Position numbers and translations under genes: made by a program
Notes under the pieces: model-generated
Databases searched by the model: none
The model's input: the letters and a program-made list of their open reading frames with translations, nothing else
Told to the model about the DNA's origin: nothing
Origin: Treponema socranskii subsp. socranskii VPI DR56BR1116 = ATCC 35536
Lineage (GTDB): Bacteria > Spirochaetota > Spirochaetia > Treponematales > Treponemataceae
Assembly: GCF_000468115.1 (NCBI RefSeq)
Contig: NZ_AVQI01000006.1
Span: forward strand, 39,040 to 103,039
Direction: 5' to 3'
Length of the DNA stretch: 64,000 nt
Shown: positions 41,336 to 49,801 of the stretch, piece by piece
Numbering within the stretch: the first letter of the stretch is position 1
Layout: each line of letters starts with the position of its first letter

Positions 41336-43360
41336 ATGTCCTTAACACTCACGGAAAAATTATTGCAGGCGCACATCATTCCCGACGCATGTCCCGACAC
41401 GAGATTCGTACCGGGAGAGGCGATACGACGGGGAGACGATATCGCGATCCGCATCGATCAAACGCTGACGCAGGATGCGACGGGAACGATGACTTACCTC
41501 CAATTCGAAACGATCGGCGTTCCCCGCGTCAAAACGGAACTCTCCGTTTCCTACGTCGACCACAATACGCTGCAAACCGATTTTAAAAATATGGACGACC
41601 ACCGCTACCTGCAGAGCGTCGCCGAAAAATACGGTCTTTATTTTTCACGGCCGGGAAACGGCATCTGCCATCAAGTACACCTGGAGCGTTTCGGAAAGCC
41701 GGGTAAAACGCTGCTCGGCAGCGACAGCCACACGCCGACCGGTGGCGGTATCGGCATGATAGCGATCGGAGCGGGCGGACTCGACGTCGCCGTCGCAATG
41801 GGGGGCGGCGCCTTTCACTTGGCGATGCCGAAAATCTTCGGCGTGCAGCTTACCGGATGCCTTCGAAAAGGAGTCAGCGCAAAAGACATCATCCTCGAAG
41901 TGCTGAGGCGGGAAACGGTAAAAGGAGGAGTCGGTGCGGTTTACGAATATTTCGGTTCGGGCGTCGAAACGCTCACCGTTCCGCAGCGCGCGACGATTAC
42001 GAATATGGGCGCGGAACTCGGCGCAACTTGTTCCGTTTTTCCGTCGGACGCAAAGACGAAAACCTTTCTTGCATCGATGGGCAGAGCAAAAGATTGGACA
42101 AAGCTCGAAGCCGACATCGGCGCCGAATACGATAAAATCATCCAAATCGATTTGACAAAACTGTCCGCGCTCACCGCCCAGCCGCATTCTCCTGACGCCG
42201 TCGTTCCGGTAAAAAATCTTTCGGGAAAACCGGTAACGCAGGTCGTCATCGGTTCATGTACGAACAGCTCCCTCGATGATTTGGAAACGGTCGCAGCGAT
42301 CGTCAAAGGCAAACATATAGCACCCGGAGTCGAAGCGGGCATAGCGCCGGGAAGCCGTGCGACGCTCATGATGGCTGAAAAAGCGGGTATTCTCGGTACG
42401 CTCATCGAAGCGGGCTTCCGCATCCTCGAAAGCGCGTGCGGTCCGTGCATCGGTATGGGATTTGCACCGAACAGCGGAGGCGTATCGCTTCGCACGTTCA
42501 ACCGCAATTTTAAAGGCAGAAGCGGAACGGCCGATGCAAAGCTCTACCTTGTCTCCCCCGAAACCGCCGCCGCTTCCGCGGTTACAGGCGTGTTTACCGA
42601 AGCCGAAACGCTTTCATATACCGACCGCGCCTACGTGCACTCTCGCCGCGTAAGCCTTCTCGACGGAAACGACGCGCGGCTCGATGCAAAAATTATTAAA
42701 AAAGCGGCGAAAGACGAGGGGCTTCTCATCCCCCCGCTTCCTCAGGAACAAGCGGAAAAAGTCGAAGTGCTCCGCGGGCCGAACATAAAAAAATGTCCGC
42801 CCTGCCCTCCGTGCGCACCTTCTCTCAAATTGCCGGTGCTGCTGAAAGCGGGCGACAATATTTCGACCGACGACATCATGCCGGCGGGAACGAAAGTGCT
42901 TCCGTTCCGTTCGAATATCCCCGAGATAAGCAAATTCACTTTTTCGCGCATCGATGAAACTTTTTACGAGCGTGCCGAACGTATGCGTTTTTCCGGCTGC
43001 TTTATCGTCGCGGGCGAAAATTACGGACAGGGTTCTTCCCGCGAACACGCAGCCCTCGGCCCCATGTACCTCGGAGTGCGCGCGGTCATCGTAAAAAGCT
43101 TTGCGCGGATCCATAAAGCGAATCTCGTAAACTACGGTATCATTCCGATGGAATTTGCAAATCCCGCCGATTATGATATAATCAAACAGAGCGATACGCT
43201 TGAAATCGGAAATATCGCCGAAGCGCTGAAAACCGGCTGTCCGTTCGACATAGCCGTTAACGGAAAAAAAATCAACGGCGTAAACGATTTAAGCAAGCGC
43301 AGCCGCGCGATTCTGCTTTCGGGAGGACTTGCATCCTATACCCGTAAAGGCGGAAATTAA
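41336..43360 (+). CDS. aconitate hydratase (aconitase family)
   Basis: A 674-residue aconitase/IPM-isomerase family enzyme. The three cluster cysteines are in SCTNSS (one) and CGPCIG (two); LGSDSHTPTGGG, APGSR and the C-terminal swivel domain (GENYGQGSSREHAALGP) complete the active site. The cluster isomerises citrate and isocitrate. No other TCA-cycle gene is near, and most host-associated treponemes lack the cycle, so it may serve glutamate synthesis or act on another substrate. A Cys/Pro insertion (KKCPPCPPCAP) joins the two halves and adds three cysteines. It has its own promoter and precedes the ComFB gene by 42 bp. Confidence 0.92.
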   Translation: MSLTLTEKLLQAHIIPDACPDTRFVPGEAIRRGDDIAIRIDQTLTQDATGTMTYLQFETIGVPRVKTELSVSYVDHNTLQTDFKNMDDHRYLQSVAEKYGLYFSRPGNGICHQVHLERFGKPGKTLLGSDSHTPTGGGIGMIAIGAGGLDVAVAMGGGAFHLAMPKIFGVQLTGCLRKGVSAKDIILEVLRRETVKGGVGAVYEYFGSGVETLTVPQRATITNMGAELGATCSVFPSDAKTKTFLASMGRAKDWTKLEADIGAEYDKIIQIDLTKLSALTAQPHSPDAVVPVKNLSGKPVTQVVIGSCTNSSLDDLETVAAIVKGKHIAPGVEAGIAPGSRATLMMAEKAGILGTLIEAGFRILESACGPCIGMGFAPNSGGVSLRTFNRNFKGRSGTADAKLYLVSPETAAASAVTGVFTEAETLSYTDRAYVHSRRVSLLDGNDARLDAKIIKKAAKDEGLLIPPLPQEQAEKVEVLRGPNIKKCPPCPPCAPSLKLPVLLKAGDNISTDDIMPAGTKVLPFRSNIPEISKFTFSRIDETFYERAERMRFSGCFIVAGENYGQGSSREHAALGPMYLGVRAVIVKSFARIHKANLVNYGIIPMEFANPADYDIIKQSDTLEIGNIAEALKTGCPFDIAVNGKKINGVNDLSKRSRAILLSGGLASYTRKGGN

Positions 43361-43402
43361 TATTAATAAAATGAAATACGATTTTTAAAATACGGGAGAA
43401 AT

Positions 43403-44113
43403 ATGAAAGTTCACAACGTAATGGAAGAATTGATAACATCGCGCGTCAATCTCATGTACGAGCGGCTCAATGAAACGAAGCCGTCATGGCTTACCTGCGA
43501 CTGCGAAGATTGCCGAATCGATGTCGTAAGCTATGTGCTCAACCGCATTCCTCCGCGCTACGTCGTTTCGGGACGCGGTATCGTACATACGATGAACATC
43601 CCGATGCCGCAGATAAAAGCCGATATCGACGCGCTCACTATCGAAGCCATGCGCGCAATCAATTCCGTAAAACGCCCGTATCACAAAGATCTTGTGCCGA
43701 ACGCACGTTCGGAAAAGCCTGAGATTTCGTTCAATTTTCCCATTTTTTCGGGAATCGTTTTCGACGGCGCGTCTTTTGAGCCGCTTATCGATTGTACGAT
43801 CACGCTCAAATACGAAGAGCGCAACGCCGATATGATCGACAAAACGTGGTCAAATCCGTGCAAAACATACGCGGCGACAAACGGATCGTATTCGTTTTGG
43901 GTCAAACCTTTTAAAGCAGACAAAGTCGGCGAAAGCAAATACTTTACGTTTACTGTGGAAGTAAGTGCAAACGGTTACACGCCTGCAAGTCACGCATTCA
44001 GCATTCCGCTCGTAAGCGAAGCCGAACAGCGCAACGAAGCAAGCACTTCGTATTCGCTGAAAATACAGGATCTCTTTTTATTTCGAAGCGACGTAAAAAA
44101 TCCGATGGAGTGA
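43403..44113 (+). CDS. ComFB-domain protein with C-terminal Ig/carboxypeptidase-regulatory-like domain
   Basis: A 236-residue protein. Residues 1-95 match the ComFB (late competence) domain: VHNVMEELITSRVNLM, then CDCEDCRIDVVSYVLNRIPPRYVVSGRG, with the CxCxxC zinc motif, and QIKADIDALTIEAMRAI. Residues 110-230 form a beta-sandwich module (FSGIVFDGASFEPLIDCTITLKY ... GSYSFWVKPF ... VEVSANGYTPASHAF) like carboxypeptidase-regulatory or Ig-like repeats. ComFB proteins have been linked to c-di-GMP binding in cyanobacteria and to competence in Bacillus. I know of no usual fusion with this second domain. There is a GGGAGAA ribosome binding site. Confidence 0.8.
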   Translation: MKVHNVMEELITSRVNLMYERLNETKPSWLTCDCEDCRIDVVSYVLNRIPPRYVVSGRGIVHTMNIPMPQIKADIDALTIEAMRAINSVKRPYHKDLVPNARSEKPEISFNFPIFSGIVFDGASFEPLIDCTITLKYEERNADMIDKTWSNPCKTYAATNGSYSFWVKPFKADKVGESKYFTFTVEVSANGYTPASHAFSIPLVSEAEQRNEASTSYSLKIQDLFLFRSDVKNPME

Positions 44114-44215
44114 TCGGGAAACGCCGATGAAAGCGGGAGAACCCGTACCGCGCGTTTCCGCGTCTGTTTTGTCCGGTTCCGTTCGAAAGTTTTCGTTTCG
44201 GACAGAGCCTTGAAC

Positions 44216-44866
44216 CTATCTGTTTTTTACCTGTCCGTAACCTTTGAATTTTTCGATCACCCGCTCCATTTCGTCGTCCGGCAGCACGAAGGGTTTTCCC
44301 GCACACATCGCTCGGTACTGCACTTCGGCGCAAAATTCCATGCCGCGCGCCAAACCGAAAGCGGCGGGCAAATCTTTTCCGACGGCGAGCATCCCGTGAT
44401 TTGCCAAAAGAACCGCGTCGCTTTTTCCGATCGCGTCTTTTGCAGCTTTTGCCAATTCGATCGTACCGAAGGTTCGGTACGGAGCGCACGGAACTTCCGA
44501 AGTACCCGCGTCCGCGACGACATAGTGCACTGCGCGGATCGGCTCATGAAGACACGCAAGTACGGTGCAGTACATCGAATGCGTGTGCACGACAGCCCCC
44601 GCTTCGGGTTTCGCCTCGTACATTGCCGCATGCAGCGCCCATTCGCTCGACGGCTTTTTGTTCCCTTCGACGATTTTTCCGCCGAGGTCGACTACGACGA
44701 TATCGCTTTCTTTCGTATCGAAATACGGAATACCCGACGGACTGATGATCATGAGTTTTTTTCCCGGATCGAAAATGCTTATATTCCCGCTCGTCCCCGA
44801 TGTGAGATGCTCCGTAATCAAACGCTTACCGAAGTCGACGATGGCTTTGCGCTCTTTGTCATACAT
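44216..44866 (-). CDS. class II aldolase, FucA/Ald2-like
   Basis: A 216-residue zinc aldolase of the fuculose-1-phosphate type. Seen: TSGTSGNISIFDPG and SPSGIPYFD (phosphate site), PSSEWALHAAMYEA (catalytic Glu), VVHTHSMYCTVLA (HxH zinc ligands) and LLANHGMLAVG (third His). Aldolases of this family split ketose-1-phosphates into DHAP and an aldehyde. In the DHAP shunt, Ald2 acts on methylthioribulose-1-phosphate or 5-deoxyribulose-1-phosphate. Position at the end of an operon with mtnK and mtnA makes this the likely role here. The ATG at 44866 is ten bases after GGAGG; another ATG three codons earlier is only one base after it. Confidence 0.88.
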   Translation of the reverse strand: MYDKERKAIVDFGKRLITEHLTSGTSGNISIFDPGKKLMIISPSGIPYFDTKESDIVVVDLGGKIVEGNKKPSSEWALHAAMYEAKPEAGAVVHTHSMYCTVLACLHEPIRAVHYVVADAGTSEVPCAPYRTFGTIELAKAAKDAIGKSDAVLLANHGMLAVGKDLPAAFGLARGMEFCAEVQYRAMCAGKPFVLPDDEMERVIEKFKGYGQVKNR

Positions 44867-44903
44867 ATCTGTCATACCTCCATAAATAATATATTTAATT
44901 AAC

Positions 44904-46355
44904 TCAATCAGACGGATTGAGCTGATCTCTGTTTACCTTCCACGCTTCGTAATATCGCCGTATCGTTTCGGTATTGAAAGCAGCCGGATCGAAAACCGAA
45001 ATGTCGTTTTTATCGTGTATATTTTCCGTGCCGAAATATTCATTGCACAATGCAACGCATCCGAGTACGGTCGCCTGTGCAAAGCCTTTGTGCAAAACCA
45101 ATTTTTTTTCCGTCAGCCCCGAAATCATTCGTCGCAAAAGCTCGGAACGGAAACCTCCGCCGCAGCCGAGTATATAATCTTTTTTATGCGGAATTATTTC
45201 GCATAGGTTTCGGTATTGTTCGCAGATCGAACAGGCGATATCGGCAAGTACCGCATAGCATAAATCGATTTTATCCAAATGCGCATCGAAAGGCGCTCTC
45301 GATACGAAACCTCCTTTTTTCAGCGATCTTTTTTGAGAAAACGCCAGCGATGAAAACGAAGCCGTACACAAAAATTGCTTTTTCTCCGACATCAGTTCAT
45401 CCAATTTCTCATACGAAAGTTCGGGGAACATCATATTTTTAAAACGTTGATAATTGTTGCCGGTAACGCCGGGATTCGTTTCGACTATGTACGTTTCACC
45501 GCCGAGATTCGCATTTGTCCAGCAGCGCTCTTTTTCATCGTGATATTTTTCCGCCGTCATCCGTATAATCGGCGACGTCGTTCCCGATACTATGCAGACA
45601 TCGTCGGCGAAAATACCCGCCGCTTTTGCTGCGATCTGCGTATCCGCTCCTCCGACGATGAATTCGACATCGCAAGCAATGCCCAATTCCTTTTGTATCT
45701 TTTCGGAAACGGTACCGAGACTTGTTCCCGCAAAACGAATTTCCGGCAAAATCGATTTCGGAATTTTATAGAGCGCGCAAAGCTTTTCCGACCACCGCTT
45801 TTCGTCCAAATCATACAGCTGCGTTTCGCATGCCTGCGACGGTTCGATGAGGATTTTATCCGTAAAAATTTCGGCGATCCACTCGGAAACGCTTGTTATT
45901 TTTTTTATTCGGGCAAATACATCTTCGTGCATCTTTTTGACGCCCATGATCTTTGCCGCGGGAAAATCTTCCGTTACCCATCTTCCCGTTTTTTTATAAA
46001 TATACGCTTTATCGGGTATTTCATCCATCCATTTACGGCCGCGATTGTCGATATTCGGCAAGCCCAAAAAAGCATTTGCGTTTTCATCGTAACATACGAT
46101 GCTCTCTCTTGCACCCGACGACGATACGGCCGCTATAGTCAAATTATCGTGTTTTTTTAAAAGCGTTTTACATGCACCGAGTATATGCGCTTTCCATTCT
46201 GCGGGATTAAAATATCGTGCATCGTCATACAGGAGGTCTTTATAATACTTGTTCTCAAATGAAATTAAATCATAAATTGTTCCGTCTTGCGAGACAAGGG
46301 CGACTCGGGAATTCCCCGTACCGATATCGACGATTACATAATTTTTTTCCGGCAT
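44904..46355 (-). CDS. FGGY-family carbohydrate kinase
   Basis: A 483-residue kinase with the two actin-like lobes of the FGGY family: N-terminal VIVDIGTGNSRVALVSQDG (phosphate 1 loop), SSSGARESIVCYD, the GGADTQIAAKAAG and VSGTTSPI segments (substrate and phosphate 2 loop), and ILGCGGGFRSELLRRMI near the end (adenosine loop). It phosphorylates a sugar or sugar alcohol with ATP. It is unlike xylulokinase or glycerol kinase in detail and nearer to the autoinducer-2 kinase/unknown branch. Set among mtnK, mtnA and an aldolase, it may act on a by-product or on a second substrate of the operon. It starts 3 bp after the dehydrogenase stop, with GAGGG inside that gene. Confidence 0.85.
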   Translation of the reverse strand: MPEKNYVIVDIGTGNSRVALVSQDGTIYDLISFENKYYKDLLYDDARYFNPAEWKAHILGACKTLLKKHDNLTIAAVSSSGARESIVCYDENANAFLGLPNIDNRGRKWMDEIPDKAYIYKKTGRWVTEDFPAAKIMGVKKMHEDVFARIKKITSVSEWIAEIFTDKILIEPSQACETQLYDLDEKRWSEKLCALYKIPKSILPEIRFAGTSLGTVSEKIQKELGIACDVEFIVGGADTQIAAKAAGIFADDVCIVSGTTSPIIRMTAEKYHDEKERCWTNANLGGETYIVETNPGVTGNNYQRFKNMMFPELSYEKLDELMSEKKQFLCTASFSSLAFSQKRSLKKGGFVSRAPFDAHLDKIDLCYAVLADIACSICEQYRNLCEIIPHKKDYILGCGGGFRSELLRRMISGLTEKKLVLHKGFAQATVLGCVALCNEYFGTENIHDKNDISVFDPAAFNTETIRRYYEAWKVNRDQLNPSD

Positions 46356-46358
46356 GGG

Positions 46359-47354
46359 CTATCCCTCTTTTTGCAAAACGCTTTTATTGAACACGATCCT
46401 GTTCAAATCTTCTTTTCGAAACCATTTGATAATTCTTTCGGTTATGATATCCGCTTGATGATCGGATACCTCATAGGTCGCTCCGCAGATATGCGGCGTC
46501 AGCAAAACGTTATCGAATGTTGCAAACTCGGGGATTTCGTCTCCGGGCGGTTCTTGCGCGAGTACATCGAGTATCGCTCCCCGTATTTTCTTTTCACGTA
46601 AAACGCATTTCAGCGCTTTTTCATCGACTACCGCACTCCGCGCCGTATTGACAAAGACGGCATTCGATTTCATTTCGGAAAACAATCGCGCGTCTATCAT
46701 ACCTTTAGTGCTGTCGAGAACAGGCAAATGAATCGATACGATATCCGAATTTGCAAATATCGCATCCAAATCGCATTTTGTATAATTTTGTTCGGCAGCA
46801 TCGACATACGGATCGTAAAACGAAATATCGCAGCCGAAAGCTTCTAAAATTTTTGCGGCGCTTTTACCGACGGCACCGAAACCGACAAATCCTATTTTTT
46901 TTCCGCACAATTCGTTTCCCATCCACAGATAATACGGAGTCGTGCCTGTCATCCATTTTCCGTCTTTTATCCATTGAACCGACGGAATGATGTTTCGAAA
47001 ATACGTAATCAGCAAACCGACAAGCATTTCGGCAACCGCTTGTGCGTTTCGGGCGGGTGTACAGATAACGGGTATTTTATGACGCGTACAAGCTTCGATA
47101 TCCACATTTGCAGGAGATGCGCGGCAGTCGCCGATAAACGCAAGACCACCGTAACCGGTGAGCACTTTTTCGGTAATCCTGTCGAGCTCGGTTATAAGTG
47201 CATCCGGTTTTACGGACAAAAGCGTTTCCAGCATTTTATCTTCATAAAATCGTTCGCCGGTTTTTGTCCATGGATCGAGAACGATTTCATCGAAATACGC
47301 CCGCAGTTCATCGATTTTTTTTTGTGCAAACGGTACCCGTATTAGAATTTTCAT
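46359..47354 (-). CDS. D-isomer 2-hydroxyacid dehydrogenase (PGDH-like)
   Basis: A 331-residue NAD-dependent dehydrogenase. It has the dinucleotide motif IGFVGFGAVGKSAAKILEAFG, the catalytic Arg in NTARSAVVDEKAL, Glu in LDVLAQEPPGDEIPEF and His in LTPHICGATYE. This set defines the D-2-hydroxyacid dehydrogenase family, which interconverts 2-hydroxyacids and 2-oxoacids. It lacks the ACT domain of serine-pathway PGDH. The start at 47354 is chosen for GGGAG and the MKILIRVPF opening. Its place between mtnA and the FGGY kinase suggests that it handles an acid formed from the cleaved sugar. The substrate is not known. Confidence 0.85.
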   Translation of the reverse strand: MKILIRVPFAQKKIDELRAYFDEIVLDPWTKTGERFYEDKMLETLLSVKPDALITELDRITEKVLTGYGGLAFIGDCRASPANVDIEACTRHKIPVICTPARNAQAVAEMLVGLLITYFRNIIPSVQWIKDGKWMTGTTPYYLWMGNELCGKKIGFVGFGAVGKSAAKILEAFGCDISFYDPYVDAAEQNYTKCDLDAIFANSDIVSIHLPVLDSTKGMIDARLFSEMKSNAVFVNTARSAVVDEKALKCVLREKKIRGAILDVLAQEPPGDEIPEFATFDNVLLTPHICGATYEVSDHQADIITERIIKWFRKEDLNRIVFNKSVLQKEG

Positions 47355-47399
47355 ATAAATCTCCCTGCTTCCGCCGACTGCGGCGCGCATTTTTACTAA

Positions 47400-48452
47400 T
47401 CAATAATACTCATCCGTTTTCGTGTTGAAATAGTCGTTCAGCGTATAGGGCGTAAAGACGCCTTTATCGGTTACGACGCCGCTTATCAAATGCGGAGGCG
47501 TGATGTCGAACGAAGGGTAGATCCCTTTGACGCCCGAAAGCGTATTCGCCTTTCCGCCCGAACTCAGCACAAGGGACGGGTCTCTCTCTTCGATGACGAT
47601 ATCGCGCATCGTCATTTTATCCGCGTCCGGTATGCCCGTCACAAAATACGGAATGCCGAAGTGCTTTGCCAAAATCGCGATTTGAAACGTGCCGATTTTA
47701 TTTGCAATGTGTCCGTCGCGAGCGATGGTGTCTGCCGCCGACGTAAAGACGTCGATGCCTTTTTTTTGCATCGCGTAGGCGACCATATTATCCGTGATGA
47801 CCGTCGTATCGAAACCCATTTCATAACAGCAGCTCGACGTAAGGCGCGCACCCTGCAGGTAGGGCCGCGTTTCCGCACAGTAGAGTTTCAACTCATTGCC
47901 GCTTTTTTTCGCCGCACGCAGCATCATACCGACGATCGTTTCGCCGAAACACTGCGTAAGTACCGTTCCGCCTTTCGGAAAAAGAGAAGCGAGGTATTCG
48001 CCGACTTTTTCCATCGTGCCGTAGCGGCGCTCAAGCGAATCGATTGTCCGCTCGAAGATCGCCTCACACACGTTTTTTCCGCCCGCAAGAGCGCTTTCGG
48101 CCGCTTTGAGGCAGCCATCCGTGACGATACTCATCCTGTTTGCCGTCGTCGGTCTTGCATGCGATATGTCGTGCGCCGCTTGGCGCAAAAAATTGAGCTG
48201 AGAAGCGGCGTTTTTGTCTTTTACTTCGTAAGCCGCAAGCGCCATACCCATGCCGGCTGCCGTATAGGGGCCTGCGCTCTGCGTAACCATATCGGCGATC
48301 GCCTGTGCAACTTCCCGATACGAAGCGCATTCGACGAATTTTATTTCCGTAGGATAGATGCGTCTGTCCAATATGCGCACTTTTCCGTTTTCGTACCACG
48401 CGACGTTTTCGTATCTCAGCAAAAAGGGCAAATCGAAATCGCACCGCTTCAT
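47400..48452 (-). CDS. mtnA: MtnA-like S-methyl-5-thioribose-1-phosphate isomerase (variant)
   Basis: A 350-residue eIF2B-alpha-fold isomerase. Supporting segments: TSCCYEMGFDTTVITDNMVAYAM, VFTSAADTIARDGHIANKIGTFQIAILAKHFGIP, and PSFDITPPHLISGVVTDKGVF, as in MtnA. It would convert 5-methylthioribose-1-phosphate (or 5-deoxyribose-1-phosphate) to the ribulose form. The usual VRGAPAIG motif of MtnA is replaced here by TQSAGPYTAAGMGMAL, so this is a divergent branch and substrate preference may differ. The ATG overlaps the mtnK stop codon by 4 bp (ATGA), with GAGG upstream. Confidence 0.85.
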   Translation of the reverse strand: MKRCDFDLPFLLRYENVAWYENGKVRILDRRIYPTEIKFVECASYREVAQAIADMVTQSAGPYTAAGMGMALAAYEVKDKNAASQLNFLRQAAHDISHARPTTANRMSIVTDGCLKAAESALAGGKNVCEAIFERTIDSLERRYGTMEKVGEYLASLFPKGGTVLTQCFGETIVGMMLRAAKKSGNELKLYCAETRPYLQGARLTSSCCYEMGFDTTVITDNMVAYAMQKKGIDVFTSAADTIARDGHIANKIGTFQIAILAKHFGIPYFVTGIPDADKMTMRDIVIEERDPSLVLSSGGKANTLSGVKGIYPSFDITPPHLISGVVTDKGVFTPYTLNDYFNTKTDEYY

Positions 48453-49678
48453 AGTTCACCTCGTTTCGCGCAGTTGAAGATATCGTTTGCCGCCTGCACA
48501 AGATCGCTTCCCGATTTCATATCGTCCGTCCGCTTTATAAAGGTTTTTCCGAGCAGGATGAGACTCCTTTCAAGAGGTACTTTCAGCGCGATATCCGTCA
48601 CGGAAGTCACTTCCGACACTTTCGCGTCCCCGACGACTCTCCTGATGATCTCCGTTCCCGCATAGCCCGCCGAATCGGCAAGCAAGCTTTCCGTATACGT
48701 TTTTTTAAAGCGCTCGTTTTTATACAGAGGGAATTCGACAAGCTCATCGTATTTTTTTTCAAACTTCGTTTTAAACGAATCGAAAACGTCCGCAATCGTC
48801 TTTTGCAGCCACGACAAAAATTCCGCATTTTCAGGCTTCGTCCAATACGCGTTCGCATACGCGAAAAAGAGATTACCGATGACGTTTCCGACATCGTAAC
48901 CCATGGGTCCGTAAAACGCAAATTCCGGATCGATTACTTTTATGCCGCCTTCATTTACGAAGATGGAACCGGAATGCAAGTCTCCGTGAACGAGCGCCTG
49001 CGCGTGATTCATAAAATCGTCCCTGAGGCGCGCGACGCACGCGTGCAGCGCTTTGTCCTCGTACAGCGCTTTTTCTACGAAATGCGCATTTTCCGGTATG
49101 ACGACGTTACGCTTTTTATAATCCCAATACGGTTCGGTAAACACCAAATCTTCGGAAATATCGCAGAGCTCGGGATTCGTAAAAAGCTTGACGCGCTCTT
49201 TTTTTTCATCCCGTCCTATAACCAAATCCGTCGTCGGAAGGAGCGTATCCGCAAGAAAGGTCGAAAGCTCATCGCTCAATGCCGAAAAAATTTTCCCCGC
49301 GGCAAGCTCTTTGCGCAAATTCTTATACGCCGAAATATCTTCCATGGCTAGCGCGAACATCGCTTCGTCATAGTGATAGATTTCGGGCACGAAGCCGGGC
49401 GCAAGCGATTTTTCGATTTTCAAAATCTCCGCTTCGATTTTGTTCCGGTGCATATCGAGCGGACGGCCGGATGAGCGGAGCAGCGTGTCCGCCTGTTTTA
49501 TGATGAGAGACTTGCCGCTCGTTTTTCCGAACACTTTGAACACGTAGTTGATATTGCCGTCACCGATTTCCGTGCAGCCGAGCTCTTCGTCCGCTTCAAA
49601 ATAGTCGAGCACCTCTCGCGCATATTCGATTGCCGTCCGTACGTCGAGTAAAAAATGTTTTGCGTATTTTTCCGCCAT
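48449..49678 (-). CDS. mtnK: S-methyl-5-thioribose kinase
   Basis: A 409-residue kinase of the aminoglycoside-phosphotransferase fold. The MtnK marks are clear: CTEIGDGNINYVFKVF (nucleotide loop), SLIIKQADTLLRSSG, AQALVHGDLHSGSIFVNEGG (catalytic Asp loop) and VIDPEFAFYGPMGYDVGNVIGNLFFAY (metal DxE). MtnK phosphorylates 5-methylthioribose at C1, the entry step for methionine salvage or the DHAP shunt. No mtnB, mtnC, mtnD or mtnE genes accompany it, which argues against full methionine salvage. It is 4-bp coupled to mtnA and has a GAGAGG ribosome binding site. Confidence 0.92.
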   Translation of the reverse strand: MAEKYAKHFLLDVRTAIEYAREVLDYFEADEELGCTEIGDGNINYVFKVFGKTSGKSLIIKQADTLLRSSGRPLDMHRNKIEAEILKIEKSLAPGFVPEIYHYDEAMFALAMEDISAYKNLRKELAAGKIFSALSDELSTFLADTLLPTTDLVIGRDEKKERVKLFTNPELCDISEDLVFTEPYWDYKKRNVVIPENAHFVEKALYEDKALHACVARLRDDFMNHAQALVHGDLHSGSIFVNEGGIKVIDPEFAFYGPMGYDVGNVIGNLFFAYANAYWTKPENAEFLSWLQKTIADVFDSFKTKFEKKYDELVEFPLYKNERFKKTYTESLLADSAGYAGTEIIRRVVGDAKVSEVTSVTDIALKVPLERSLILLGKTFIKRTDDMKSGSDLVQAANDIFNCAKRGEL

Positions 49679-49801
49679 TCGAACCTCTCATGCGCGTACT
49701 CTTTTATCCGAGCTCGCGCGTAAAACGCGAGGCGCATTTTCGAGAACGCCGATTAAAGCGAAAGCGCGTTTAACCAGCGTTTCAATCGCCTCGTAATGTT
49801 T

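Noticed and set aside
47490..48665. Open frame of 391 codons on the plus strand
   Set aside because: Shadow of mtnA and the end of mtnK; Arg/His-rich translation typical of antisense frames in this genome.
48449..49678. Reading mtnK and mtnA as part of a full methionine salvage pathway
   Set aside because: No mtnB, mtnC, mtnD, mtnW or mtnX homologues are in the cluster, whereas an aldolase and alcohol dehydrogenase are, which fits the DHAP shunt better.
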